A stretch of DNA of 64,000 nucleotides from Thermanaerovibrio acidaminovorans DSM 6589 (GCF_000024905.1 NC_013522.1:558001-622000), one strand, 5' to 3'; numbered from the stretch's first letter, positions 51,241-59,786 are shown. Notes: generated from the letters alone by a model not told the origin. Numbers and translations are program-made.

Positions 51241-52302
51241 TCAGCCATCCAGAAGGGCCAGGCACTCCACGTGGTCCGTCCAGGGGAAGAAGTCGTAGGG
51301 GATGATCTTCCTGCACCGGTACCCCCGGGCCTCCAGCATGTCCAGGTCCCTATTTAATGTCCCCGCGGAGCAGGACAGGTACGCCAGCCGGCGGACCTTG
51401 GTGGTCCCCAGCAGGTCCACCACCTCCGCCTCCAGGCCGGACCTTGGGGGGTTGACGTAGGCCAGCCGCTGGTTCTCCTGGAAGCGGGACATGAACAGGC
51501 CTATCTGGGGGGTCCGCTGGGCACAGGTCCCCTGGAGGAGCTTCGATGATGGGCTATTGAGCTTAGCCATGCGAAGCGCCAGGCCGGATATCTCCACCCC
51601 AAGGGTCTCGGCCCCGGCGGAGGAAAGGGCCCTCAGGGACACCCCGTCTCCGCAGTAGAGGTCCGCCGCCCCTAATCCCACCCCGGGGGATAGGAACCTC
51701 ACCGCCTCGTCGATGGAGTCCCGGTGGAGCTCCGGGATCTGCTGGGTGAACGACCAGGGGCCGTAGAAGGTACCCAGGTCCCCCAGGGACCTCTCCTCCC
51801 CCCAAAGTAGCCGCCACTCCCCCCGGGAGAATATCCTCCTGCCCGCCACCGGGTTTGCGTGTCCCCATATGCCCCGGCACCCCGCCTGGGCCACCTTGCT
51901 CCACTCGATATCCAGGTGGGGCACCCCCCTTGACTTGAAGACCAGGGCCACCTGGGCGAAGGTTACCGCCACGAAGGCCAAGGGAAGCTCCGGGGGTAGC
52001 GACTCCGACAGTAGCCTCAGCGTCCGGTTCACCCGTTGGGACTGCACCGGGCAGTCCTCCAGGGGTATCAGCCGGTCCTGCCGCATCATGCCGAACCTCC
52101 AGCGGCGATCCACCACCGCCGCGTGGAGCCGGACCCTCTCCCGGTACCCCCAAAGGCGGTCTGGCCCCGGGGTCCTTATGGGGGATATGAGCCCCGTCCT
52201 CCCGGGCAGGGCCCTTCCGAGCCATTCCTCCTTCAGCCTCAGGCCCTCCTGGTAGGTCAGGTGGATGTACCTGCAGCCCCTGCAGTCCGGTGCGCACCTC
52301 AT
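51241..52302 (-). CDS. 23S rRNA/tRNA (uracil-5-)-methyltransferase family protein (RlmD/RumA type)
   Basis: The 353-residue protein has N-terminal Cys residues (CAPDCRGCRYIHLTYQEGL), fitting the 4Fe-4S site of this family, though only three closely spaced Cys are seen. The C-terminal methyltransferase domain has GLGAADLYCGDGVSLRALSS (SAM binding), AYVNPPRSGLE (family DPPRxG, Asp replaced by Asn) and YLSCSAGTLNRDLDML with the catalytic Cys. It lacks the N-terminal TRAM domain of RumA. ATG 52302 overlaps the upstream channel gene (ATGA). The target uridine cannot be told. Confidence 0.85.
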   Translation of the reverse strand: MRCAPDCRGCRYIHLTYQEGLRLKEEWLGRALPGRTGLISPIRTPGPDRLWGYRERVRLHAAVVDRRWRFGMMRQDRLIPLEDCPVQSQRVNRTLRLLSESLPPELPLAFVAVTFAQVALVFKSRGVPHLDIEWSKVAQAGCRGIWGHANPVAGRRIFSRGEWRLLWGEERSLGDLGTFYGPWSFTQQIPELHRDSIDEAVRFLSPGVGLGAADLYCGDGVSLRALSSAGAETLGVEISGLALRMAKLNSPSSKLLQGTCAQRTPQIGLFMSRFQENQRLAYVNPPRSGLEAEVVDLLGTTKVRRLAYLSCSAGTLNRDLDMLEARGYRCRKIIPYDFFPWTDHVECLALLDG

Positions 52303-52934
52303 GACCTCTTGGGCCTCCCGGATGGAAGGTGCAGGTCCATGAAGATGCCCATTAGGCGGCATAGGGTGGTAACCCCCATGCAGACGTACATGGCCCAGTG
52401 ATCCCCCATGATGGACCTGGCGGGGATGAAGACCAGGCTCCCCAGGATGGCGGCGGAGGCGTAGACCTCCCGTCGGAAGATCAATGGGGGGGTGCCGGAC
52501 AGCACGTCCCTCAGTATGCCGCCCCCCACAGCGGTTATCACCCCCAGGGCCACCACTGTGAAGGTGCTCTGGAACCCCATGCTCACCGCCATCATGGATC
52601 CCCCGGCGGCGAAGGCCCCGAGCCCTATGGCGTCCAGCACCGCCACCGTCCTGTCCGCCTTGAGAACCGGGATGGGGCGGCCGAAGACCGCCAGGGAGGT
52701 CACTATGGCCAGGACGCAGTACCCCGGGTATCGGATCGCCAGGGGGGGAAGGTTCCCGGAGAGCACGTCCCGGGTTATCCCCCCGCCAACGGCGGTGATG
52801 AGCCCCAGCACCACCACGCCGAAGATGTCGAACCCCTTCCTTACCCCGGTGAACGCCCCGGAGGCGGCGAAGGCAAGGGTCCCCATGACTTCAAAGGTCC
52901 TCCACAGGGTGCCGCTGAAGTCCCAAAGGTCCAT
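52299..52934 (-). CDS. TRIC/YicG-family (UPF0126) membrane protein
   Basis: The 211-residue protein has seven membrane helices in two internal repeats, each with a glycine-rich GGGITRDVLSGNLPPL / GGGILRDVLSGTPPLIF motif, the hallmark of bacterial trimeric intracellular cation (TRIC) channel homologues. ATG 52934 follows GGGGGAAGA. It is translationally coupled to the downstream methyltransferase; the pairing looks fortuitous. Potassium or another monovalent cation is the likely ion. Confidence 0.9.
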   Translation of the reverse strand: MDLWDFSGTLWRTFEVMGTLAFAASGAFTGVRKGFDIFGVVVLGLITAVGGGITRDVLSGNLPPLAIRYPGYCVLAIVTSLAVFGRPIPVLKADRTVAVLDAIGLGAFAAGGSMMAVSMGFQSTFTVVALGVITAVGGGILRDVLSGTPPLIFRREVYASAAILGSLVFIPARSIMGDHWAMYVCMGVTTLCRLMGIFMDLHLPSGRPKRS

Positions 52935-53028
52935 GATCGTCTTCCCCCTTAATTTCGTCCGCTGAAGTTTATCATAAAATGGAGCCAAGTTTTAGGCGCC
53001 CCTGGTGGCGGCCCGGAGGTGTTTACTC

Positions 53029-54225
53029 ATGAGCGAGCAGGTGTGCATCTTCGTGAACGATGAGCTGGTTTGGGCCCTTGGGGGCGGAAGGGTAGTGGGA
53101 TCCCCCGGACCGGGGAGTAGGGAGGAGAGGTACCTGGGACCCTACGTGGCCCTCCCCGGGGACTTCAACGGGCATGCCCACCCGGAGCAGTCCCTGTACG
53201 TGAACCTGGTGGAGGAGGGGTGGGACCTGGGTACCTGGTGCAGGAGGACCATATACGCCCACAGCGTCCACATGACGCCGGAGCTCATCTACCTCGGGTG
53301 CCTCAGGGCCTTCGGGAGGATGCTGCTCAACGGGATCACCTCCGTAGCGGTCTCGTTCTACTGCCACAACCGGATGGGCAACGGCCTGGACCGGGAGGTC
53401 ATAAGGGCCGCCCTGGACGCGGGGATCAGGATCATGTTCGGCCGGATGAACTACGACGTGGTCTCCCCCGATGCCTACCCGGAGAAGAGGGCCTCCCAGG
53501 AGTCCTACAACGAGGGGACCGCCTATGAGGGACACCTCATCTCCCTGATGGAGGAGTTCCGGGGATTTGAGGGGGTTGACGTAGTCCCGTCCCTTCACAG
53601 CTTCCACGCCAACACCCTGGAGGGGATCGCCAAGGGGATGGAGCTGGCGGCGGAGATGTCCGCCCCCCTTCAGTTCCATCTCTCGGAGGATCCCCAGGAC
53701 GTGGACATATGCCTGGACCTTTACGGGGAGCGACCGGTCTTCGTCCTGGCTAGGCTCATGGAGAGGGCGGGCCCGGTGCGGCTGTTGCTGTCTGACGCCA
53801 TATGGCTGGACCGGGCGGAGAAGGAGATGTTGAGGGAGATGGGGGCCTCGGTGGTCTTCAACCCAAGGATGAACCGGAGGATGGGGGTCGGAACCGCTGA
53901 CTTCCGAGGCATCATCGATAGGGGCATACCGGTCTACCTGGGCACCGACGGAGAGGCCAGCAACTACGGCCTGAGCGTGGAGGAGGAGAGGCGATTCCTC
54001 CGGGAGGAGTTCGAATGCGAGGTGGAGCCCATCCCCTTCTGCCTTCCCTCCGGGGTGGTGGGTTCATCGGAGGTGGGGGCCTTCGGTGACGTGAAGGTCC
54101 TGAGGGACGGGGCGGTGGAGGACGTCTTCGTGGGGGGCAGGAAGGTGGTATCCCAGGGTAGGCTACTCACCGTGGACCTGGACGAGGTGTGTGATAGGAT
54201 AGCCCGGTTGACCGTCCTCTGGTGA
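53029..54225 (+). CDS. Amidohydrolase-family protein (deaminase-like) with altered active site
   Basis: The 398-residue TIM-barrel enzyme resembles S-adenosylhomocysteine/guanine-type deaminases. The metal HxH is His49-x-His51 (NGHAHPEQS), the third metal His is His217 (FHLSED), and the metal Asp is Asp307 (LGTDGEASN). The position that normally carries the proton-shuttle His in the HxxxWL motif is Asp256 (LLSDAIWLD). This may change the reaction or abolish deamination. ATG 53029 follows GGAGGT with 8-bp spacing. It lies 47 bp before a thioesterase gene on the same strand. The substrate is unknown. Confidence 0.83.
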   Translation: MSEQVCIFVNDELVWALGGGRVVGSPGPGSREERYLGPYVALPGDFNGHAHPEQSLYVNLVEEGWDLGTWCRRTIYAHSVHMTPELIYLGCLRAFGRMLLNGITSVAVSFYCHNRMGNGLDREVIRAALDAGIRIMFGRMNYDVVSPDAYPEKRASQESYNEGTAYEGHLISLMEEFRGFEGVDVVPSLHSFHANTLEGIAKGMELAAEMSAPLQFHLSEDPQDVDICLDLYGERPVFVLARLMERAGPVRLLLSDAIWLDRAEKEMLREMGASVVFNPRMNRRMGVGTADFRGIIDRGIPVYLGTDGEASNYGLSVEEERRFLREEFECEVEPIPFCLPSGVVGSSEVGAFGDVKVLRDGAVEDVFVGGRKVVSQGRLLTVDLDEVCDRIARLTVLW

Positions 54226-54272
54226 TCTCATGTGATAAAATATCGGAATAAACAACAAGGGGGTGACATAAA

Positions 54273-54680
54273 ATGGACTTCAACGAGCTGTTCCCGGTGG
54301 GGACTTACAGGCGGATGGTGAAGAAGGTCTCCGTGTCCGACACGGTGACCAACAGGTCCAAGGCCTTGGAGGAGTTCATGTCCACCGCCGCCTTTCTGGA
54401 GACCATGACCCAGCTGGCGGTGGAGATCCTGGATCACAAGCTCCCGGAGGGGTTTGTTTCCGTGGGGGTGAGGTCCGAGGTTCATAACTTGGCTCCCGCG
54501 GTGCTGGGGGACGATGTGACCTTCACGGTGACGGTGGACCGGGTGGAGGGTAATCGGGTGGTCCTCTCCATGAAGGCGGACGATCCCCACGGCCCGGTTG
54601 CCACCGGACTTCAGGAGCGGGTGGTGGTGAGCACCGATTTGCTCGAGAAGAGGGTGTGGGAGCGCTTTGGAGGAAGGTGA
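54273..54680 (+). CDS. FlK-like hot-dog thioesterase
   Basis: The 135-residue single hot-dog domain resembles fluoroacetyl-CoA thioesterase FlK and its many uncharacterised relatives: FMSTAAFLETMTQLAVEIL helix, LPEGFVSVGVRSEVHNLAPA with a His, and VLSMKADDPHGPVATGLQER. The usual catalytic Glu of the helix may be Glu in FLETM; alignment is uncertain. ATG 54273 follows AAGGGGGTGA. It acts on short acyl-CoA in the cytoplasm. It may share a transcript with the amidohydrolase. Confidence 0.83.
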   Translation: MDFNELFPVGTYRRMVKKVSVSDTVTNRSKALEEFMSTAAFLETMTQLAVEILDHKLPEGFVSVGVRSEVHNLAPAVLGDDVTFTVTVDRVEGNRVVLSMKADDPHGPVATGLQERVVVSTDLLEKRVWERFGGR

Positions 54681-54720
54681 GGTCCCGGGGGGCCAGATGA
54701 TCATGCCTTGCGGTAGCGGA

Positions 54721-54745
54721 CGAGGGGGGCCTTAGGCCCCCCTCG
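54721..54745. terminator. 11-bp hairpin between convergent genes
   Basis: CGAGGGGGGCC (54721-54731) and its complement (54735-54745) form a perfect stem with a TTA loop, between the thioesterase and the convergent transporter gene. It can serve both directions. Confidence 0.7.
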
Positions 54746-54747
54746 AG

Positions 54748-56280
54748 TCATCTCCATCCTCTCATCATCTGTTCGTGGTGACGTTGCTTCTCCCGATCCT
54801 GGATGGAGAACTTCCTCTCCGCCCACTTGGACAGCCTCACGAATGGGAGCCCCAGGAGCAGGTATATGATGGCCACCATGATCCCGGTTCCGAAGTAGTC
54901 GTAGTAGGTGGCGGCGATCTGTCCGTAGGCCTTGGTGAGGTCCACCATGGTTATTATGGAGACCAGGGAGGAGTCCTTGAGCAGGGATATAAAGTCGTTG
55001 GTGACCGGGGGGATCACCACCCGGAACGCCTGGGGGACCACCACGTGCCTCAATGCCTGCCAGCGGGTCATGGAGAGGGCCAGGGCCGCCTCCATCTGTC
55101 CCCTTGGCACCGCCAGGAGCCCCGCCCTGTAGTTCTCCGCCTCGTAGGCGGCGTAGTTCATCCCCAGCCCGATGACCCCCGCCATGAAGGGGGAGAGCTT
55201 GATCCCCACGTTGGGTAGCCCGTAGAAGATGAAGAAGAGCTGGATCAGCACCGGGGTCCCCCGGATGGCCTCGATGTATCCCAGCGCCAGGGTGGAGGCC
55301 CACCGGGGGCCGAAGACCCTCATGATGGCCAGCACGAACCCGAACGCCATGGCCAGCAACATGGCGCATATGGACACCTTCAGGGTCACCGTCGCCGCCT
55401 GGCCGAAGGTGGGGAGGAAGCTCACGTAGCGCCTCACCCGGTCCGCCAAGGACAGCCGGGGCTTGTGGGCCTCCGCCCAGTCGTTGTAGGCGTAGGGGGG
55501 CGACTTGGGAGGGGAGAAATCGTTCCACTCCTTGGCCATCACCGGGTTCCATAGGTTCCACTTGTCGTATATGCGCCGCAGCTCCCCCGAGTCCCGGAGC
55601 TTCATGAGGGCGGCGTTTATCTCCTTGAGGAGCTCCCTGTCCTCCTTCCGGACCGCTATGGCGTAGGTCATGGACCCCACCGGCTCGCCCACGAACTTGA
55701 CCCCCGGGTTGAACCCGGCGGAGTACATGGCTATGGGGGCGTCGAAGAGGGTGGCGTCCAGTCGCCCGTTCATCAGGTCGTCGTAGGCGTTGGGCTCCAC
55801 TATGTATGTCCTTATGTCCCTGCAGCCCAGATCCTTGAGCATGAAGTAGGCGTAGGACTGCTTTAGGGTCCCCACCGTCTTGTCCTTCAGGTCCTCAAAG
55901 GACCTTATTTCCCGGTTCTCCCTCCGGACCGCTATCTGCAGGTAGGTGTGGTAGTAGGGGATGGAGAAGGCCACCTCCTGTTCGTGTTCCGGCGTAACCT
56001 CCAGGCCGTTTATGGCCACGTCGTAGAGCCGCCGGTTGAGCCCCGGTATCAGGTTGTCCCAGCTGTTGTTGACGAAGACCGGTTTGCGGCCCATCTCTCG
56101 GGCCACCGCCTCGATTATGTCCACCTCGAAGCCTATGAGCCGGTCCACGTTATTTGGGTCGTTGAACATGAAGGGGACCCCCCCCTCGGAGTCGCCCGCC
56201 CAGCGGAGCACCCTCTCCTCCCCGAAGGCCAGGGATGCGAGGGAGAGGAGCAGGGCTATGGTGAGGATGAGCTTCCGCAT
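54748..56280 (-). CDS. Fused substrate-binding protein and permease of a polar amino-acid ABC importer
   Basis: The 510-residue protein starts with a signal sequence (RKLILTIALLLSLASLAFG). A binding-protein domain (about 20-255) has LRWAGDSEGGVPFMFND, GFEVDIIEAVAREMG and DLMNGRLDATLFDAP. A His/Glu/Gln/Arg-type permease domain (about 300-500) has GYIEAIRGTPVLIQLFFIFY, GLGMNYAAYEAENYRAGLLA and FISLLKDSSLVSII. The fusion means one polypeptide per half-transporter. ATG 56280 follows GAGGGGG; the open frame upstream overlaps the ATPase gene and is rejected. Cargo is probably a basic or polar amino acid. Confidence 0.93.
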   Translation of the reverse strand: MRKLILTIALLLSLASLAFGEERVLRWAGDSEGGVPFMFNDPNNVDRLIGFEVDIIEAVAREMGRKPVFVNNSWDNLIPGLNRRLYDVAINGLEVTPEHEQEVAFSIPYYHTYLQIAVRRENREIRSFEDLKDKTVGTLKQSYAYFMLKDLGCRDIRTYIVEPNAYDDLMNGRLDATLFDAPIAMYSAGFNPGVKFVGEPVGSMTYAIAVRKEDRELLKEINAALMKLRDSGELRRIYDKWNLWNPVMAKEWNDFSPPKSPPYAYNDWAEAHKPRLSLADRVRRYVSFLPTFGQAATVTLKVSICAMLLAMAFGFVLAIMRVFGPRWASTLALGYIEAIRGTPVLIQLFFIFYGLPNVGIKLSPFMAGVIGLGMNYAAYEAENYRAGLLAVPRGQMEAALALSMTRWQALRHVVVPQAFRVVIPPVTNDFISLLKDSSLVSIITMVDLTKAYGQIAATYYDYFGTGIMVAIIYLLLGLPFVRLSKWAERKFSIQDREKQRHHEQMMRGWR

Positions 56281-56282
56281 GG

Positions 56283-57068
56283 CTAGACCCCCTCTCCCAC
56301 CAGGTGTCTCAGGAACTCCCTGGTGCGGTCGTTCCTGGGGTTCGTGAAGAGGACCTCCCCATCGTCTATCTCCACGATCTCTCCCTTGTCCATGAAAACC
56401 ACGTAGTCCGACGCCTCCCGGGCGAAGCGCATCTCGTGGGTGACTATGATCTGGGTCATCCCCTCCGCGTCCAGGTCCTTCATGACCTGAAGGACCTCCC
56501 CCACCAGCTCCGGGTCCAGGGCTGATGTGGGCTCGTCGTAGAGCATCACCCGGGGGCTCATGGCCAGCGCCCGGGCGATGGCGGCCCGCTGGGTCTGCCC
56601 TCCCGATAGGGTGGAGGGGTACCGGTTGATCCGGTCCCCCAGGCCCACCTTGCGTAGGAGCTCCACCGCTCGGGCCTCGGCGGCCTCCCGGGGCTCCTTC
56701 TTCACCACCATGGGGGCCAGCATAACGTTCTCCAGCACCGTCTTGTGGGGGAACAGGGTGAAGGACTGGAAGACCATGCCCACCTCTTTGCGGATCTCGT
56801 GGGCCTTGGCCAGGGTCTCCTTCCCGTACCCCTTCTCGGTCCCGTCCCTCTCCAGGGTGTGGCCGCAGACGGTGAGGCGGCCGCTGTCCATGATCTCCAG
56901 GCAGTTCAGGCACCGAAGGAGCGTGGACTTGCCGCAACCCGAGGGACCTATGATGGACACCAGGTCCCCCTCCCTTATGGTGAGGCTAACGTTCCTGAGG
57001 ACCTCACCGTCCTCGAATCCCTTGCAGAGGTTCTCCACCATCACCAGGGGCTGAGCCTTCTGATTCAT
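56283..57068 (-). CDS. Polar amino-acid ABC transporter ATP-binding protein (GlnQ type)
   Basis: The 261-residue ATPase has Walker A GPSGCGKST, Q-loop MVFQSFTLFPHKTVLENV, signature LSGGQTQRAAIARALA, Walker B VMLYDEPTSALDPEL and switch His IIVTHEMRFA, all typical of polar amino-acid transporters. It lies 6 bp after the decarboxylase and 2 bp before the fused binding protein-permease, so the three form an operon. Confidence 0.95.
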   Translation of the reverse strand: MNQKAQPLVMVENLCKGFEDGEVLRNVSLTIREGDLVSIIGPSGCGKSTLLRCLNCLEIMDSGRLTVCGHTLERDGTEKGYGKETLAKAHEIRKEVGMVFQSFTLFPHKTVLENVMLAPMVVKKEPREAAEARAVELLRKVGLGDRINRYPSTLSGGQTQRAAIARALAMSPRVMLYDEPTSALDPELVGEVLQVMKDLDAEGMTQIIVTHEMRFAREASDYVVFMDKGEIVEIDDGEVLFTNPRNDRTREFLRHLVGEGV

Positions 57069-57074
57069 CTCCCG

Positions 57075-58253
57075 CTAGCCCTCGAATATGTAGGTCTTGA
57101 TGGGGGGGAACCCGTTGAAGTTGACCGAGCAGTAGCTGGCGGTGTAGGCCCCGGCGGAGAGGAAGTAGACCCGGTCACCCTCGGAGAGGCTCACCGGCAG
57201 CTCGTACTTGAAGTGCTCGTACAGGATGTCCACGCTGTCGCAGGTGGGACCCGCCAGGATGGTCTTCTGGCTCGGCCCCCGGCGGTCCACGTATATGGGG
57301 TACTTTATGGCCTCGTCCAAGGTCTCTATGAGCCCCCCGAACTTGCCCGCATCAAGGTAGACCCAGCTGTATGGGTTGGTCTGGGACTTCTTGGAGATCA
57401 TGACCACCTCGGAGACCAGGACCCCCGCGTCCCCCACCATGCCCCTGCCGGGCTCGATCCATATCTCCGGCAGTTTCTCCCCGAAGTCCTCCTTTAGGAA
57501 GCGAAGTATCTCCGAGGCGTAGAGCGAAAGGGGGGCGGTGGGCTCCAGGTACTGGGCGGGGAGTCCCCCCCCCAGGTTTATCATCTTGAGATCCACGTTG
57601 AACTCCCTGGCGGAGTCGAACAGGTACTTGCAGGTGGAGATCAGGAACCCCCACTGGCCGATGTCCCTCTGCTGGGACCCCACGTGGAAGGAGAGCCCGT
57701 AGGGCTCCACCGGTAGCCGGGTGGAGAGGCCTATGAGCCTGTATATGGAGTCCGGGTGGGTGCCGAACTTCCTGGACAGGGGCCAATCGGCGCCGCTACA
57801 GTCCGAGAGTATCCGGTAGAAGACCTTGGATCCCGGGGCGTTCTCCGCTATCTTCCGCAGGTCCGACTCGCAGTCGGTGGCGAAGACCCGGACCCCCTTG
57901 GAGTAGGCGTATGCCACGTCCCGGGCCTTCTTTATGGTGTTGCCGTAGCTTATCCGCTCCGGCTCCACACCCAGCCGGAGTAGCTGGTCAAGCTCGTATA
58001 TGGACGCCACGTCGAAGCAACTGCCCCGTTTGGACAGCTCCCGGATGATCTCGTCGTGAGGGTTTGCCTTCACGGCGTAGTAGCACTTTGCGAAGCCCAT
58101 CTCACGGTCTATCTCCTGGTACCGTTCGATGACCTTTGACATGTCCATCACGAGACACGGGGTCTCCTTCTGGCTTGCGAAGGCCTTGATCCTCTCGAAC
58201 CTGTCCGGATGGAAATACCTGTCAAGGTCGAAAGCGTAGATGGGTGTCCTCAA
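57075..58253 (-). CDS. Ornithine/lysine/arginine-type decarboxylase (alanine racemase fold)
   Basis: The 392-residue group IV PLP decarboxylase is shared by ornithine and related decarboxylases. The PLP Lys lies in CYYAVKANPHDEII; other features are LGGGLPAQY, EPGRGMVGDAGVLVSEVVMI and the catalytic Cys in AGPTCDSVDILYEHF. TTG 58253 is the start, with AGAGAGGG upstream; a longer frame begins earlier without support. Being first in an operon with a polar amino-acid importer suggests that it decarboxylates the imported amino acid (ornithine, lysine or arginine). Which one cannot be told. Confidence 0.9.
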   Translation of the reverse strand: MRTPIYAFDLDRYFHPDRFERIKAFASQKETPCLVMDMSKVIERYQEIDREMGFAKCYYAVKANPHDEIIRELSKRGSCFDVASIYELDQLLRLGVEPERISYGNTIKKARDVAYAYSKGVRVFATDCESDLRKIAENAPGSKVFYRILSDCSGADWPLSRKFGTHPDSIYRLIGLSTRLPVEPYGLSFHVGSQQRDIGQWGFLISTCKYLFDSAREFNVDLKMINLGGGLPAQYLEPTAPLSLYASEILRFLKEDFGEKLPEIWIEPGRGMVGDAGVLVSEVVMISKKSQTNPYSWVYLDAGKFGGLIETLDEAIKYPIYVDRRGPSQKTILAGPTCDSVDILYEHFKYELPVSLSEGDRVYFLSAGAYTASYCSVNFNGFPPIKTYIFEG

Positions 58254-58411
58254 ATTTCCCTCTCTCCTCCCCTTTTTTATGTGCCTTGCCGGTTGGGCAC
58301 TGATGAAGTTTAATGGTATATCCCCCGATGGGCAATCCCACCGAGTGGTATATTTATTGAATCGAGGCCCCCGGGGCCGGGACAATCAGCCAGTGGGAGG
58401 GTGTGTGAGCC

Positions 58412-58651
58412 ATGAGCCGAGCCTTCGTTAGGGAAGAGGACGAGGACCTTCTGAACCAGAGGTACGACGAGGCCTACGTCAAGAAGCGTTCCGAGTGGCT
58501 TAGGATCCAGCGGAAGAAGCTGGCGTTCCTCACCTCCGACCCAAAGGCGGAGGAGATAGACCCCAAGACGAGGGAGAGGTGGATAGAGCAGACCCGGGAG
58601 GACATAGAGCGCACCCAGGAGGAGCTACGCCGCCTGGGTGCGCTGGAGTAG
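58412..58651 (+). CDS. Small uncharacterised helical protein
   Basis: The 79-residue, highly charged protein is predicted to be nearly all helix, with many Arg/Glu/Lys residues in coiled-coil-like order (KTRERWIEQTREDIERTQEE). I do not recognise it. ATG 58412 follows GGGAGGGTGTG. Its 3' end lies 7 bp from the convergent YkuD gene. Codon use fits the genome, so it is probably real. Confidence 0.65.
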   Translation: MSRAFVREEDEDLLNQRYDEAYVKKRSEWLRIQRKKLAFLTSDPKAEEIDPKTRERWIEQTREDIERTQEELRRLGALE

Positions 58652-58658
58652 GGAGCAC

Positions 58659-59345
58659 CTAGAGGTAGTCCCTCTCCACCGAATCGTCCTTGGGAACCTG
58701 CGGGGCCGCTGGGGGCGAATCCTCCGGGGCCCCGCCCTTATCGTTCGCCCGGTTGGACGGACCCGCCACCGATGGCTTGGAGGGGGCGGAGGCCCTGTCC
58801 CCGTCGGACGCCTTGGGCTTGGAGGGTGATCCATCGCCCTTGGTTATCCATATCCTGGTCCCCTTCCCTATGTAGGTCACCAGGGTCTCGATGTCCCGGT
58901 TCCTCATCCGTATGCAACCGTGGGTGACCCTCTTCCCGATGGAGGATGGGCTGTTGGTGCCGTGGATGGCAATCTGCCAAGGGTTGTAGAAGGAGATCAG
59001 CTTGCTGCCGTAGACCCCCTTCTGGGGCTCCCCGGGCTCGTTGAACCAGGAGGGGTCGAAGACCATGTTCCTGGCATCCTGGACGATCCGGCGAACCTTG
59101 AAGACCCCCTCGGGGGTTATGAGGTCCAGCCGGTCCTTCTTCACGTCCCCCTTGCCACGGCCTATGGCCACCGGGAAGGACTTCACCTGCTCCTCCCCCT
59201 TCATCAGGTAGAGCCTAAGCTTCGACTTGTCTATCTTGATCCAGTACTCGTCCTTCTCCGGCGTGAAGGGGATGGAGGCCCCCAGGGACGGGGTGGACCA
59301 CAGGGCCACGGTGAGCGCCAACACCAGCAGGACGATCCTCTTCAA
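58659..59345 (-). CDS. L,D-transpeptidase (YkuD domain), exported
   Basis: The 228-residue protein has a signal peptide (KRIVLLVLALTVALWSTPSL, cut near LGASI) and a YkuD domain at about residues 30-165, with YWIKIDKSKLRLYLMKGEE, IAIHGTNSPSSIG and the catalytic GKRVTHGCIRMRN (His and Cys). The C-terminal 60 residues are a Ser/Pro/Lys-rich tail of low complexity. It forms 3-3 peptidoglycan cross-links or attaches proteins to the wall, in the periplasm. A -10 box TATAAT lies upstream at 59383-59388 on the minus strand. Confidence 0.93.
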   Translation of the reverse strand: MKRIVLLVLALTVALWSTPSLGASIPFTPEKDEYWIKIDKSKLRLYLMKGEEQVKSFPVAIGRGKGDVKKDRLDLITPEGVFKVRRIVQDARNMVFDPSWFNEPGEPQKGVYGSKLISFYNPWQIAIHGTNSPSSIGKRVTHGCIRMRNRDIETLVTYIGKGTRIWITKGDGSPSKPKASDGDRASAPSKPSVAGPSNRANDKGGAPEDSPPAAPQVPKDDSVERDYL

Positions 59346-59426
59346 ATTGGGCCCTCCCTTCCACCTGAGCGTTTGGCTGAGAATTATAGCATCTTTCCCC
59401 TTTTTGGCTTATAGTAGCATAATGGG

Positions 59427-59444
59427 GGCCGGGGCATCCCGGCC
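59427..59444. other. Small hairpin upstream of spoVS
   Basis: GGCCGGG/CCCGGCC (59427-59433 and 59438-59444), loop GCAT, lies in the 140-bp gap between ykuD and spoVS. It may be part of the spoVS leader; no T-run follows. Confidence 0.4.
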
Positions 59445-59525
59445 AGTTGGGTGTTGCGATCGCTGGATTGGTCTCGGCTGGCGGCGCGCGTCGTCATATC
59501 CATCAACTCAAGGGAGGGGAAGCAC

Positions 59526-59786
59526 ATGGAAGTTCTTAAGGTCTCCGGCAACTCCCAGCCTAAGGCGGTGGCTGGCGCCATAGCGGCGGTCCTTCGGGAG
59601 TCGGGTTCCGTGGAGGTCCAGGCGGTTGGGGCCGGGGCGGTCAACCAGGCGGTCAAGTCCATCGCCATAGCCAGGGGGTACGTGGCCCCCAACGGGATCG
59701 ACCTGATCTGCATTCCCGCCTTCGCAAGGATAGAGATCGACGACGAGGAGAGGACCGCCATAAAGTTCCTCCTGGAATCCCGCTGA
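59526..59786 (+). CDS. spoVS: Stage V sporulation protein S (SpoVS) family protein
   Basis: The 86-residue protein matches SpoVS along its whole length: VLKVSGNSQPKAVAGAIAAV, QAVGAGAVNQAVKSIAIARG and IDLICIPAFARIEIDDEERT. The fold is Alba-like and may bind nucleic acid. Such proteins are common in non-sporulating lineages too. ATG 59526 follows GGGAGGGGAAG. A perfect hairpin follows the gene. Confidence 0.95.
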   Translation: MEVLKVSGNSQPKAVAGAIAAVLRESGSVEVQAVGAGAVNQAVKSIAIARGYVAPNGIDLICIPAFARIEIDDEERTAIKFLLESR

